DNA from: Paractinoplanes deccanensis
GTDB lineage: Bacteria > Actinomycetota > Actinomycetes > Mycobacteriales > Micromonosporaceae
Reading direction: 5' to 3'
NCBI RefSeq assembly: GCF_016862115.1
Contig: NZ_BOMI01000001.1
Span: 1-37,006 of the forward strand
Length of the DNA stretch: 37,006 bases
Part shown: piece after piece, positions 14,805 through 22,739 of the stretch
Numbering within the stretch: the first letter of the stretch is position 1
Layout: every line of letters starts with the position of its first letter
The notes under the pieces: model-generated
The model's input: the letters and a program-made list of their open reading frames with translations, nothing else
What the model was told of the DNA's origin: nothing
The model's database searches: none
Made by a program: the position numbers and the translations under genes

Positions 14805-17800
14805 GTGGGTGAAGCCGGCCCAGCAGAGCGGCTCGGCGAGGCGCGGGCTCGTGGCGTGACGCACCAGCTCGGCGGGCATGGTCGCGGGCACGGACCGATC
14901 CGGGTCGATCATCCAGAGCTGCGCCCGGCGCAGGGCGTCGGCGGGTGCGCAGCGGTCCACGTTCAGATAGTGGTGAACCAGGAACATCAGCAGCGACGTC
15001 TCCTCGTCGGGCACCCGCCACAGCGAGCCGAAGACCGTCCGGGCCCCCGCCGAGAGAAACGCCGTCGCCAGGCTGAACGCCTCGTCGTGGCGGGCACCGA
15101 CGACCCCCGTGGTGCAGGCCGCGAGGAAGACCCGCTCGATCTCCAACTCGGCCGTGCGCGACGCCTCCAGCAGCTGCCGAGCGGTCAACTTGCCGCCGGC
15201 GAGCCGCAGCCCCGTGTCACCGGGCCGGTCCGGGTCGGCCTGACCGTGACAGGCAAGGTGCAACAGCGACGGCCCCGGCGCGGCGGCCGCCACCCAGTCG
15301 AGCACCTGCCGGGCCGTTCCCGAGCCGTCGGCCCGCCCCAGATAGGCACCGTCCGGATAGAACACGTCCCCGATCGCCCGCGCCTCGGCCCCGGCGAACG
15401 GCAGGTCCCCCGTGGGATCCCCGACGACCAGCACGGACTTCACCTCACGCGGCGTCTCCCGCGCGCTGCGCGCAAAGGACCGGCCCGAGACCGCGTACGA
15501 GATGACGGCCTCCTCAACCGCATACCGCCGCCGCCCGTCCACGAGCCGAAACGCCGCATGCCACGGCACCGCCGCCAGGGGCCCGGTCGGCACCAGAACG
15601 AGCCGGACCGGACGCCCCAGCTCCCACTCCTGGACGCGCCGGAGCAACGGGCCCATCGCGGCCGCCCACGCCCACCGGCAAAGCTCATCTGGTGCTTCCG
15701 GTGCCGGGCTCTCATCGGCGACGGGGCCGGCGTCGCGGCCCGACACACCCCTGGAACGAACGTTCTGTCTTGCGCCGGTGGCCACAGCACCCAGGTCGGC
15801 GTCGCCTTCCACACCGGCGCCCACCCCAACGGCAGAACGAACGTTCTGTCTCTCGCCGGCCGCGACACCGAGGCCGGCATCGCCCGCCATGCCGGCAACA
15901 GAACGAACGTTCTGTCTCGCGTTGACGGCCGCCGCGCCAGAGCCGACGCCAAGGCCGAGGTCGGGGCTGAGGTCGGGGCTGAGGTCGGGGCTGAGGTCGG
16001 GGCTGAGGTCGGGGCTGAGGTCGGCGCCGGAGTCGAAGCCGAGGCCGGGGCCCGGGCCGAGGCCGATCTCTCGCGATGCGCCGGGGCCGTGGATGGCGGT
16101 GTTGTGGCGGGTGAAGGCGGAATGCCGGTCGACGCGGAGTCCCGGCAGGATCATGACGGCGATGTCGCGGTCGGCGGGGACGATGACCGCGGCGCCCGGC
16201 TGGTCGTCCGCGGTGGGGAGCAGGTAGACCAGGGCGTCCGCCGACGCGGTTGTCAGGCCGGCGCGGATGTCTTCGGTGGAGGCGAACTCGGGCGTGGCCA
16301 GGTGGAGCACGTGCAGGGCCTCGGAACGCAGGTCGTCGGGGACCTCGAAGGCTCGGTCCCCGGCCCGTAACGCTCCCCCGGTGACCAGGTCGCGGCCGTA
16401 GCCGGCGGAGGCGCGCCAGCGGTCGGCGAGGTCGGGGCGGCCCGCTGCCGTGAGGCGCTGGGCGATGGAGCGGGAGCTGGTGGCGGCCTGGAGCATCAGG
16501 CCGCGGCCCGCGTCGAGGGCGGCCACCAGGTCGTCGCGGGCGTCGTCGGCCAGGCACCAGCCGGCGACCCGGCGGGCCATGGCGCCGGCCTCGGCCGCGG
16601 CCGTCACCGCGTCGTCGGTGCCGGCCTGGAGGAGCACCTGCCAGGAGAGTCCGTGCAGGCCGCGCAGACCCCACAGGCGGGACTCGGCACGGTCGCCGCC
16701 GTCGCGGTGGCGTAGGGCCTCGGCTCGGGCCAAGGCGAAAGCGGGCCACTGCGGATGCTCCGGGCCGCCCACAGTGGACATGCCGCCGGTGGACCAGTGG
16801 ATGACCCGGGTGGCGGCCGGCTGGTCGCCTGGCTCGTCGCGGAGCAGGCAGATGCCGGCCTGGCAGCCCATGCCCAGGGCCACCAGCTCGTAGACGTGGC
16901 CGCGGGGCACGGCGGCCAGCACGTCGTCGACGCGGGCGAGGCATTCGCGGAGGGTGGCTACGTCGTGGCGGGCCACGGCGGCGGTGAGGGCGGCCGGCAG
17001 GACGCGCAGGGCCAGGCCGGCCGCGGCCACGTCGCCCGGGGGGATCGGGGTGCGGTCGACCGGGCGGTAGACGCCGTCCAGGCCGGACATCGTTGACTGG
17101 ATCATGGTGAGGAGCGGGGTGACCGTCTCGCGCGTGGTGGTCGAGAGCGGCGTGCCGCGCAGGCGTTCGAGCATGGCGGCCAGTTCGTCGTGCACGGCGT
17201 GGTCGCCGTGGCGGGCTCGGTCCAGCAGCTCAAGGGTGTCCGCGAAGATCATGGCCTCCGGGTCGCCGCTGTCGCGCAGCTGGTCGACGGCGGTCCGCAG
17301 CAGGCGCAGGTCGCCGCCCTGGATCGCCTTGGCGGCGAGGAAGACCGGCGTGATCCGCTGGAGGTCGGCCCGGGCCTCCTCGTCGTCCTCGCCCTCTTGC
17401 AGTGGCTTCAGCAGCTCGTCGAGGCCGTCGCCGGGCGCGCCGCCGCCGCTGCGTGCCCGCTCGGCGTAGCGGGCCAGCGCCTCGACCGTGTCGAGCCGGC
17501 GGTCCAGCTCCGGCGGCTTGTCGGCGAGGGTGCGGCCGAACGCCACCATCTCCAGGATCCAGCCCGAGTCGATGGTCTCCGGGTCGCCCTGGGAACCCAG
17601 GGTGGCCGCGAGCACCATCATGATGGCGAGCAGCGCGCGCTCGTCATGCTCGCCCGCGCCGGTGCCGAAGACGGCGCGCGCCTCGGCGACGTGCCCGGCC
17701 ATGGCGCGCAGGCTCGACGGGTCGCCCTCGTCGCCGGCGTTCCCCAGCTCGATCATGACGCCGAGGCGCTCGCGGTGGGCGGTGACCAGCCATTCCGGTG

Positions 17801-18878
17801 ACGGCGGATCGGCCAGCCCGCGGCCCATGCAGTCGGCCGCCCGCCGCAGGTCCGCCAGATCCGGGGCAAGGGCATGGCGCACGCGGTACGCGAGACTCAG
17901 GATCCACCAGCACGGCTCCCCCTCGGCCGCCGCGCGCTCCAGCAGGGCGATGCCCTCGGTGACGTCCGCGACGGTGGACCGGTGCTCCGCCCGCTCGGCC
18001 AGCAGCCGGCCCAGGTCGGCCATGCCGCTCGGGTCGGGCACGTCGGCGAGCGCGATCCGCCAGTGCCCGACCGCCTGATCGAGGTCCGGTTCCTCGGCGA
18101 GGACGTCCCAGCGCTCCTGGTACGCGCAGGCGAGCGCGTGGTGCACCGACGGGTTGCCGTCGTGCACGCCGCGCAGGCCGGCCGCGATCGCCCGGTCCGG
18201 GTCGGGCTCCGGCAGGTCGAGGTAGAGCACGCACAGGTCGGCGCAGGCGTCCGAGAAGTACGGTCCGCCGGGGTCGGCCGCCTCGACGGCCGGGGCGAGC
18301 TCGGCGACGGCCGCCTCGAGGTCGCCCGGCTCGCCGGTCAGCGCCGACACCCGCGCGAGCGCCATCCCGTAGGCGAGCCGCCCCTCGGCGACGGCGGTAG
18401 TGATCTCCGCGGCGATCAGAGCGATGTCGGCCACGGCAGCGCGCGCCAAACCCACAGCCACGTCCGGCCCCGCCGCGGGAAGCAGCGCCGCGGAAGGGAC
18501 AGACGCGGGAAGGGAGGGCGCGGAAAGAGGAGACGCGGGAAGGGAGGGCGCGGGAAGGGAAGACGCGAGAACGACGCGCGCCCGGTGTGCGTGCGCCAGC
18601 TCGATCAGTTCCTCGTCGCGGAGCTCCCCCGGAACGAGCGCGTCCGCCGCCTTTCGTCCATAACGGACAGCCGAGTCCCACGCCGCCGGTTCGCCGGTGC
18701 GCAGGCCGCGCTCACGGTGGATCAGCGCCAGCGCGTGCAACCACCAGGCCGGCCCGTCGTCGTCGCCCGCCGCGATCGCCGCCTCGTAGCAGGCTGCCGC
18801 GCGTTCCAAGTGCGCCAGGTCCGGGTCCTCGTCGTAGCGCTCCAGCCAGTGGTCGCCGAGGTCGCCCTGGGCGCTCAT
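14793..18878 (-). CDS. Giant TPR/CHAT-domain protease (CHAT-2)
   Basis: A 1361-aa soluble protein. Residues 1 to about 880 are alpha-helical with TPR-like blocks (for example WLERYDEDPDLAHLERAAAC near the start), broken by a Ser/Pro-rich duplicated segment near residue 110. Residues about 930-1063 are a low-complexity insert with LSPD repeats and three RQNVRS motifs. The C-terminal CHAT domain has an intact pair, His1211 (HLACHGQ) and Cys1255 (LAACTTG), followed by DEAFSLATAFLSAGARTVFGSLW. It resembles CHAT-1 over the last 550 residues or so. The ATG overlaps the stop of the caspase gene in ATGA, so the two are translationally coupled. The frame stays open far upstream, but the coupling and the clean restart MSAQGDLGDHW fix the start. 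Role inferred: sensor/scaffold-regulated protease, perhaps cleaving or cleaved by the caspase partner. Confidence 0.88.
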   Translation of the reverse strand: MSAQGDLGDHWLERYDEDPDLAHLERAAACYEAAIAAGDDDGPAWWLHALALIHRERGLRTGEPAAWDSAVRYGRKAADALVPGELRDEELIELAHAHRARVVLASSLPAPSLPASPLSAPSLPASVPSAALLPAAGPDVAVGLARAAVADIALIAAEITTAVAEGRLAYGMALARVSALTGEPGDLEAAVAELAPAVEAADPGGPYFSDACADLCVLYLDLPEPDPDRAIAAGLRGVHDGNPSVHHALACAYQERWDVLAEEPDLDQAVGHWRIALADVPDPSGMADLGRLLAERAEHRSTVADVTEGIALLERAAAEGEPCWWILSLAYRVRHALAPDLADLRRAADCMGRGLADPPSPEWLVTAHRERLGVMIELGNAGDEGDPSSLRAMAGHVAEARAVFGTGAGEHDERALLAIMMVLAATLGSQGDPETIDSGWILEMVAFGRTLADKPPELDRRLDTVEALARYAERARSGGGAPGDGLDELLKPLQEGEDDEEARADLQRITPVFLAAKAIQGGDLRLLRTAVDQLRDSGDPEAMIFADTLELLDRARHGDHAVHDELAAMLERLRGTPLSTTTRETVTPLLTMIQSTMSGLDGVYRPVDRTPIPPGDVAAAGLALRVLPAALTAAVARHDVATLRECLARVDDVLAAVPRGHVYELVALGMGCQAGICLLRDEPGDQPAATRVIHWSTGGMSTVGGPEHPQWPAFALARAEALRHRDGGDRAESRLWGLRGLHGLSWQVLLQAGTDDAVTAAAEAGAMARRVAGWCLADDARDDLVAALDAGRGLMLQAATSSRSIAQRLTAAGRPDLADRWRASAGYGRDLVTGGALRAGDRAFEVPDDLRSEALHVLHLATPEFASTEDIRAGLTTASADALVYLLPTADDQPGAAVIVPADRDIAVMILPGLRVDRHSAFTRHNTAIHGPGASREIGLGPGPGLGFDSGADLSPDLSPDLSPDLSPDLSPDLGLGVGSGAAAVNARQNVRSVAGMAGDAGLGVAAGERQNVRSAVGVGAGVEGDADLGAVATGARQNVRSRGVSGRDAGPVADESPAPEAPDELCRWAWAAAMGPLLRRVQEWELGRPVRLVLVPTGPLAAVPWHAAFRLVDGRRRYAVEEAVISYAVSGRSFARSARETPREVKSVLVVGDPTGDLPFAGAEARAIGDVFYPDGAYLGRADGSGTARQVLDWVAAAAPGPSLLHLACHGQADPDRPGDTGLRLAGGKLTARQLLEASRTAELEIERVFLAACTTGVVGARHDEAFSLATAFLSAGARTVFGSLWRVPDEETSLLMFLVHHYLNVDRCAPADALRRAQLWMIDPDRSVPATMPAELVRHATSPRLAEPLCWAGFTHQGV
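15753..15917. repeat. Three in-frame palindromic repeats inside CHAT-2
   Basis: The 17-base word GAACGAACGTTCTGTCT occurs at 15754, 15835 and 15901 without a mismatch. It contains the palindrome GAACGTTC, and the two later copies are preceded by CA, giving a longer imperfect dyad. Spacings are 81 and 66 bases, both multiples of three, so each copy is read in the same frame and yields RQNVRS in the protein. The surrounding DNA is Gly/Ala-coding and not repeated. The pattern looks like an inserted or amplified short mobile palindrome tolerated in a linker. Confidence 0.88.
15961..16020. repeat. 12-bp tandem repeat, five perfect copies, encoding LSPD repeats
   Basis: TCGGGGCTGAGG is repeated five times without a mismatch. 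On the coding (minus) strand it gives a run of Leu-Ser-Pro-Asp in the linker just upstream of the CHAT catalytic core. Perfect identity implies recent slippage, so copy number probably varies between strains while the frame is kept. Confidence 0.92.
18502..18561. repeat. 30-bp tandem duplication in CHAT-2 N-terminal region
   Basis: Two 30-base units at 18502-18531 and 18532-18561 differ at three positions. A partial third copy of the unit start follows at 18562. They encode a Ser/Leu/Pro/Ala-rich decapeptide twice. The unit length is ten codons, so the frame is preserved. The segment lies between predicted TPR helices and is probably a flexible loop. Confidence 0.8.
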
Positions 18879-20728
18879 GACGACACCACGGTGACCACGC
18901 CGATCGAAGCGGCCGCCCAGTCGTACGCGTCGTCGGGTCCGGCCGCGCCCGCCTCGCGGGTCATCGCCACGCGGGGCAGCACGCCGCGCCGGGTGACGTC
19001 GCCGAGGCGGCCCTGTTCGAAGGGGCGGGCGCTGAACTCCTCCTCGCTCACGATGAGCTTGAGCCAGTCGCGCACCTGCCGCCCGGGTGCCGGGGCCGCG
19101 CCCGCCGGCAGCCGGAACTGCACCTGCTTGCCCTCCAGCGCCGCACCGGTCAGGCCGGGCCCGACGAACGCGCCCGGGAAGAGCGAGGCGTGCACCCGGT
19201 ATTGCTCGGTGAGGTTGAGCAGCACGCAGTAGAGCGGCTGCTCCGTGGTGTTGTGCAGCCGCACGAGGACCGTCGGCGCCACCGGGACGCCGTCGCGCCA
19301 CGCGTACCTCAGGTGGACGAGGCCGTCCGCGCCGGGAACGATCGGGTCCCCTCCGGGCGGCACGATCTCCAGGCGCACGGCGCCGGCCAGCGGCGATCCG
19401 GGGTTCTCCAGCGCCTGCACCTGGCGCCAGCGGGCGATGTGCTCGCCGGCGCGCACGGTCCGGCGTACGACATCGGCGGGGTCCTCGCCCAGGATGTCGG
19501 GGGCCACCGCGATGCCGCCCGCGCCGAGGAGGCGGAAACCGCCCCGCGGGAGCGCGCAGAACCGCAGGTCGGGCACCCCGGAGTCGGTCGGGCGGGCGAC
19601 GCGCAGGAACGGGGAGGCGTCCGCGAGCGCGGCCATCTCGGCGTGGCCCGGCACCTCGACGGTCAGCGCCGGCTCGGGCAGCTCGGTGACGACGACCGGG
19701 TATTGCCGCGCGGGGTCGGGCTGCCAGCCCTCCGGCTCGACCACCGAACGGTCGACCGCCACCGCCGTCACCCGCGCGGAGCGGGCCGGGCCGTCGCCGG
19801 CCACCGCGACGCGCAGCGGGCCCGGCCACGCGGGCGGCATGCCGTGGCAGCTGCCCGCGTCGATCTCCCAGGCGCCGCGGAGCGCTCGCATGGTGATCGC
19901 GGAGGCCGCCGCGCGCAGCGCCCCGCCGAGGAACGGCTGGTCGGCCGGGACGTCGCCGGACAGCTGTGGCGCCTGGAACTCCACCTTGTCCTCGACCGCG
20001 CAGCGGGCGGCGGCCAGCAGCTCGCGGTAGGTGGCGTGCGGGCCGAGCTGGTTGAGGGCACGCAGCAACGCCCAGCTGAAGACGCCGTGGTTCACCCCGT
20101 CGATGGGGAACTCCTGGGCGAGCTGGTCGGCGCGGCAGGCGGCGAGCAGCACGAGGCGGCTGCTCGGCGGCAGCGCGTCCCACCCGGCCCGCAGCTCCGG
20201 GATCAGGCTCTCGGCCTTGGGCGCGCGGGCGATCGGCAGGGCCCGCCGTGCCCGCGCCGCCGCCTCGGGGATCTCGCCGCGGACGGCGCCGCCCGCGTGG
20301 CAGCTGTCCAGCACCGCCACGACGTGGCAGCCGGTCGCGGCGACCTGGTCGAGGAGCACGGAGAGCTCCTTGTCGTACAGGTCGGGCACGTCGCCGTCGC
20401 GGGAGTCGGCGCAGATCAGCGTCTGCATGAGGCCGCCCGGTTCGCGGGCCCACAGCTCGGGCGGGACCGGCGCCTGCGAGCCGTGCCCGGCGTACCAGAA
20501 GACCGCGGTGTCCCCGGCCCGGGCGCGGCCCAGATGGGTGCGGATGCCCGCGATCACCGCCTCCCGCGTCGCCGCGCCGTCGTGCAGTTCGAGCGCGTGC
20601 AGCCGGTCCTCGCCGGCCCGGGAGCGCAGGTAGGCCAGGGCCGCGACGGCGTCGTTGCGGCAGCCGGTGAGCGGCGTGATCACGTGGTACTGGTCGATGC
20701 CGACGACCAGGGCGTAGACCGCGCTCAC
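18875..20728 (-). CDS. Caspase-fold peptidase (C14) with C-terminal beta-rich domain
   Basis: A 617-aa protein. Residues 1 to about 250 are a caspase/metacaspase-like p20 domain: YALVVGIDQY at the first strand, His82 in FWYAGHGSQ and Cys143 in VLDSCHAGG give an intact catalytic dyad, and LLAACRADQLAQEFP follows. The rest, about 360 residues, is beta-rich, with HNTTEQPLYCVLLNLTEQYRV and WLKLIVSEEEF resembling the DUF4384-type sandwich seen behind bacterial caspases. No signal peptide or membrane span is seen. The GTG overlaps the upstream gene's stop (GTGA) and its own stop overlaps the CHAT-2 start (ATGA), so all three are coupled. Bacterial caspase homologues often act in regulated cell death or defence after activation by a partner; here the cyclase-like and CHAT proteins are the obvious partners (inference). 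Confidence 0.9.
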   Translation of the reverse strand: MSAVYALVVGIDQYHVITPLTGCRNDAVAALAYLRSRAGEDRLHALELHDGAATREAVIAGIRTHLGRARAGDTAVFWYAGHGSQAPVPPELWAREPGGLMQTLICADSRDGDVPDLYDKELSVLLDQVAATGCHVVAVLDSCHAGGAVRGEIPEAAARARRALPIARAPKAESLIPELRAGWDALPPSSRLVLLAACRADQLAQEFPIDGVNHGVFSWALLRALNQLGPHATYRELLAAARCAVEDKVEFQAPQLSGDVPADQPFLGGALRAAASAITMRALRGAWEIDAGSCHGMPPAWPGPLRVAVAGDGPARSARVTAVAVDRSVVEPEGWQPDPARQYPVVVTELPEPALTVEVPGHAEMAALADASPFLRVARPTDSGVPDLRFCALPRGGFRLLGAGGIAVAPDILGEDPADVVRRTVRAGEHIARWRQVQALENPGSPLAGAVRLEIVPPGGDPIVPGADGLVHLRYAWRDGVPVAPTVLVRLHNTTEQPLYCVLLNLTEQYRVHASLFPGAFVGPGLTGAALEGKQVQFRLPAGAAPAPGRQVRDWLKLIVSEEEFSARPFEQGRLGDVTRRGVLPRVAMTREAGAAGPDDAYDWAAASIGVVTVVSS

Positions 20729-22008
20729 GCGGCCGCTCCCGGCACGTAGATCCAGCCTCGCTCGCGGAAGCCCTTGGCCGGGATGTCGACGGTGACCGGG
20801 CGGAACGCCGCGGGCGGCGGATCGTCGATGGTGGACACGACGTCGGCGTAGAGCACGTCGGGCACGCCGAGCACGTAGTCGGCCGCCGGGTGCAGGCGCA
20901 CCGCGTCGCGCAGCGGCTCGGAGTCGAGCAGGCGGTGCACCGCGGTCGCGGCCCGGCCGACCCACCCGTTGTCGGCCTCGCGCACCAGGCCCCGGTGCAG
21001 CGCGACGCGCAGGCGCATCCGGAGGTCCGCGGCCGCGTTGCGGGCGGCCAGCGCACCGGCGATGCCGTGGACCAGGCGGGGCACGGCCTCGGCCTCGTCG
21101 AGGCCGACCGGGAGCACGGTGAACTGGCCGTCGCCCTGTGGTTGCGGGGCCACCTGGCCGGCGGTCACCCCGGCCGCGGACCGGCCCTGCGCGAGGATCC
21201 GCACCAGATCGTGCTGGAGTCGCGCGGCCACCGCGGGGCTGTGGCTGCTGTAGCCGACGATGTCGGCGGCCATGCAGAGCCGGACGGCGGCCGCCCGCGC
21301 CGGATCGGCGCCCGGCAGCGGTACGGAGAACGGGATCCGCTCGGTGGTGGAGACGCGGCGGCGCACCGTGCCGGTCAGGTCGAGCGCGGCCTCGAACGCG
21401 CCGGTGAGCTCACGCTGCCCCGCGGGCACTTCCAGGACGGCGTGTACGCCGTATGTGCGCGGAAGCAGCGGCGTGCCCCGCCGGTCGCGGTAGCGCCAGC
21501 CGAACCGGGGGCTCTGCGCGCCCGTGGTCCAGGCCGGGGGCCGGTCGTCGCGCGAGCGCAGGCGGCCGAGGAGCGACGCCGGTGCGGTGCGCGCGGCCCG
21601 GTCGCCCAGCGGCGAGGCGATGCCGTCGGCGAGCACACCGAGCTGTTCGGCGCTCGCGTGCACCATCACGGCCGTGGCCCCGGCGGCGCCGAGGTCGACC
21701 GTGAAGCCCGCGCCCCCGTACCGGTATCCGTCGGGAGCCGGGTCGAGGTCGAAGGCGAAGAGCGCGCCGAGCCAGCGGGCACCGGCCGGCGCGGATCGCC
21801 GTCGCAGGGCCGGCGGCAGGTCGGCCTCCTCCACCGGATAGAGCAGCGGACGGCCGAATCGGACACCGACGCGCAACCGCTCGTCGCCGCGCGAGCCAGA
21901 ATCGGTCAGCTGCGCGTCGGAAAGCACCTCATCCGTTCGTAGTAATTCGTCCAGATGAACGGAGGCGTCGGCGACCGTCAATTGATCGCGCTTTTCCGGG
22001 TACGGCAT
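20725..22008 (-). CDS. Protein with nucleotide-cyclase-like domain, first gene of caspase/CHAT operon
   Basis: A 427-aa protein. Residues about 160-225 resemble the beta-rich N-terminal module that goes with this class (FGWRYRDRRGTPLLPRTY). Residues about 240-400 resemble a class III nucleotide cyclase fold: CMAADIVGYS with Asp249, QGDGQF with Asp293, then RVALHRGLV and GRAATAVHRLLDSEPL. The two metal-binding Asp positions are kept, but the Asn and Arg transition-state positions do not look conserved, so it may bind nucleotides without cyclising them. Similar cyclase-like proteins are common beside NTPases and proteases in actinobacterial conflict loci. ATG at 22008 is chosen because AAGGA lies eight bases upstream; ATGs at 22017 and 22044 are alternatives. 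It is translationally coupled to the caspase gene and is the likely sensor or switch (inference). Confidence 0.7.
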   Translation of the reverse strand: MPYPEKRDQLTVADASVHLDELLRTDEVLSDAQLTDSGSRGDERLRVGVRFGRPLLYPVEEADLPPALRRRSAPAGARWLGALFAFDLDPAPDGYRYGGAGFTVDLGAAGATAVMVHASAEQLGVLADGIASPLGDRAARTAPASLLGRLRSRDDRPPAWTTGAQSPRFGWRYRDRRGTPLLPRTYGVHAVLEVPAGQRELTGAFEAALDLTGTVRRRVSTTERIPFSVPLPGADPARAAAVRLCMAADIVGYSSHSPAVAARLQHDLVRILAQGRSAAGVTAGQVAPQPQGDGQFTVLPVGLDEAEAVPRLVHGIAGALAARNAAADLRMRLRVALHRGLVREADNGWVGRAATAVHRLLDSEPLRDAVRLHPAADYVLGVPDVLYADVVSTIDDPPPAAFRPVTVDIPAKGFRERGWIYVPGAAA

Positions 22009-22189
22009 GGGCGGCATCCTTGCACGCCCGCAAGCGCACGGCAAGAATGCGCACGGTCCACAGTGATCAACACGTCGATACGGCGCTCATCAGGCACTTC
22101 GCCATCGATCAAGGATCCGAGAACGACTGGCCCGTTCGGACATCCGGCGACGGCGATCATCGTCCCGCACGCTCGCCTGAAAGGATCTG

Positions 22190-22217
22190 TTGCATTTCAC
22201 GAACGCGTTGTTAGGCT
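22190..22217 (+). promoter_or_regulatory. Candidate promoter of the AAA+/membrane operon
   Basis: TTGCAT (22190-22195) and TAGGCT (22212-22217) are separated by 16 bases, a fair match to a housekeeping sigma promoter. They place the start of transcription about 50 bases before the first ATG. This is the only good pair I see in the 264-base gap between the divergent operons. No equally good promoter is visible for the minus-strand operon. Confidence 0.4.
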
Positions 22218-22272
22218 CCCCGGCACCGGCCGCAGTCTCAATACCGGCGTCATTCCCATCGTGGGGAGAGAA

Positions 22273-22722
22273 ATGGAATTCGCGCGACGGCGCAAAGTGG
22301 AGACCAGCTTCGACCTCCGGCCGGCGGAGGCCGCCAAGGGCCGCCTGCAGGCCGGCCCGGCGCAGCGGCAGATCCGCAAGCCGCGGCACGCCGGCCTCTT
22401 CCAGGCGGTGCACCGGCTCGACGCCGGCCTCGACCCGGCGGCCCGCGCGCAGCTCGCCGAGTGGATCCGCGGGGAGTACCAGAGCGAGTTCGGCGACGTG
22501 CCGCTCGGCCTGTTCGCCCTCTGCCACCTCGGCCCGCCCTACATCGACCACCGGCTCGACCTCTGGCAGTCCATCGTCGAGCACTACGCGCCCGCCGACG
22601 CGGTGCCGCAGCCGTACGCCCAGGCCCGGATGCTCGTGCGCTCGGGCGCCTACGACTTCGTCGAGGTCTACGCCAGCGGCGAGCTCCGCCCCGTCCTCAA
22701 AGACGGCTCCGTCGTCGCCTGA
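22273..22722 (+). CDS. Unknown 149-aa protein, first gene of AAA+/membrane operon
   Basis: I do not recognise this family. The first 45 residues are basic and probably disordered (RRRKVETSFDLRPAEAAK). The rest looks like a compact helical domain: a helix AVHRLDAGLDPAARAQLAEW, then GDVPLGLFALCHLGPPYIDHRLDL, then a further helical stretch, ending in the strand-like pattern YDFVEVYASGELRPVLKDG. There is no signal peptide or membrane span. GGGGAGAG lies just before the ATG. It is the promoter-proximal gene of a seven-gene run with gaps of at most 22 bases, so it is probably a structural or adaptor component of the same machine. Its start is 264 bases from the start of the divergent cyclase-like/caspase/CHAT operon. 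Confidence 0.75.
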   Translation: MEFARRRKVETSFDLRPAEAAKGRLQAGPAQRQIRKPRHAGLFQAVHRLDAGLDPAARAQLAEWIRGEYQSEFGDVPLGLFALCHLGPPYIDHRLDLWQSIVEHYAPADAVPQPYAQARMLVRSGAYDFVEVYASGELRPVLKDGSVVA

Positions 22723-22739
22723 AAGGTCACCGAAGAGAT

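Noticed and set aside
15753..16020. CRISPR-like array in the CHAT-2 gene
   Set aside because: Repeats are unevenly spaced (81 and 66 bases), coding and in frame, with no cas genes; the neighbouring 12-bp units have no spacers.
14793..21056. A single 2087-residue open frame on the minus strand
   Set aside because: The CHAT-2 protein starts at 18878; the upstream part is an off-frame reading of the caspase and cyclase-like genes, and the ATGA overlap fixes the true start.
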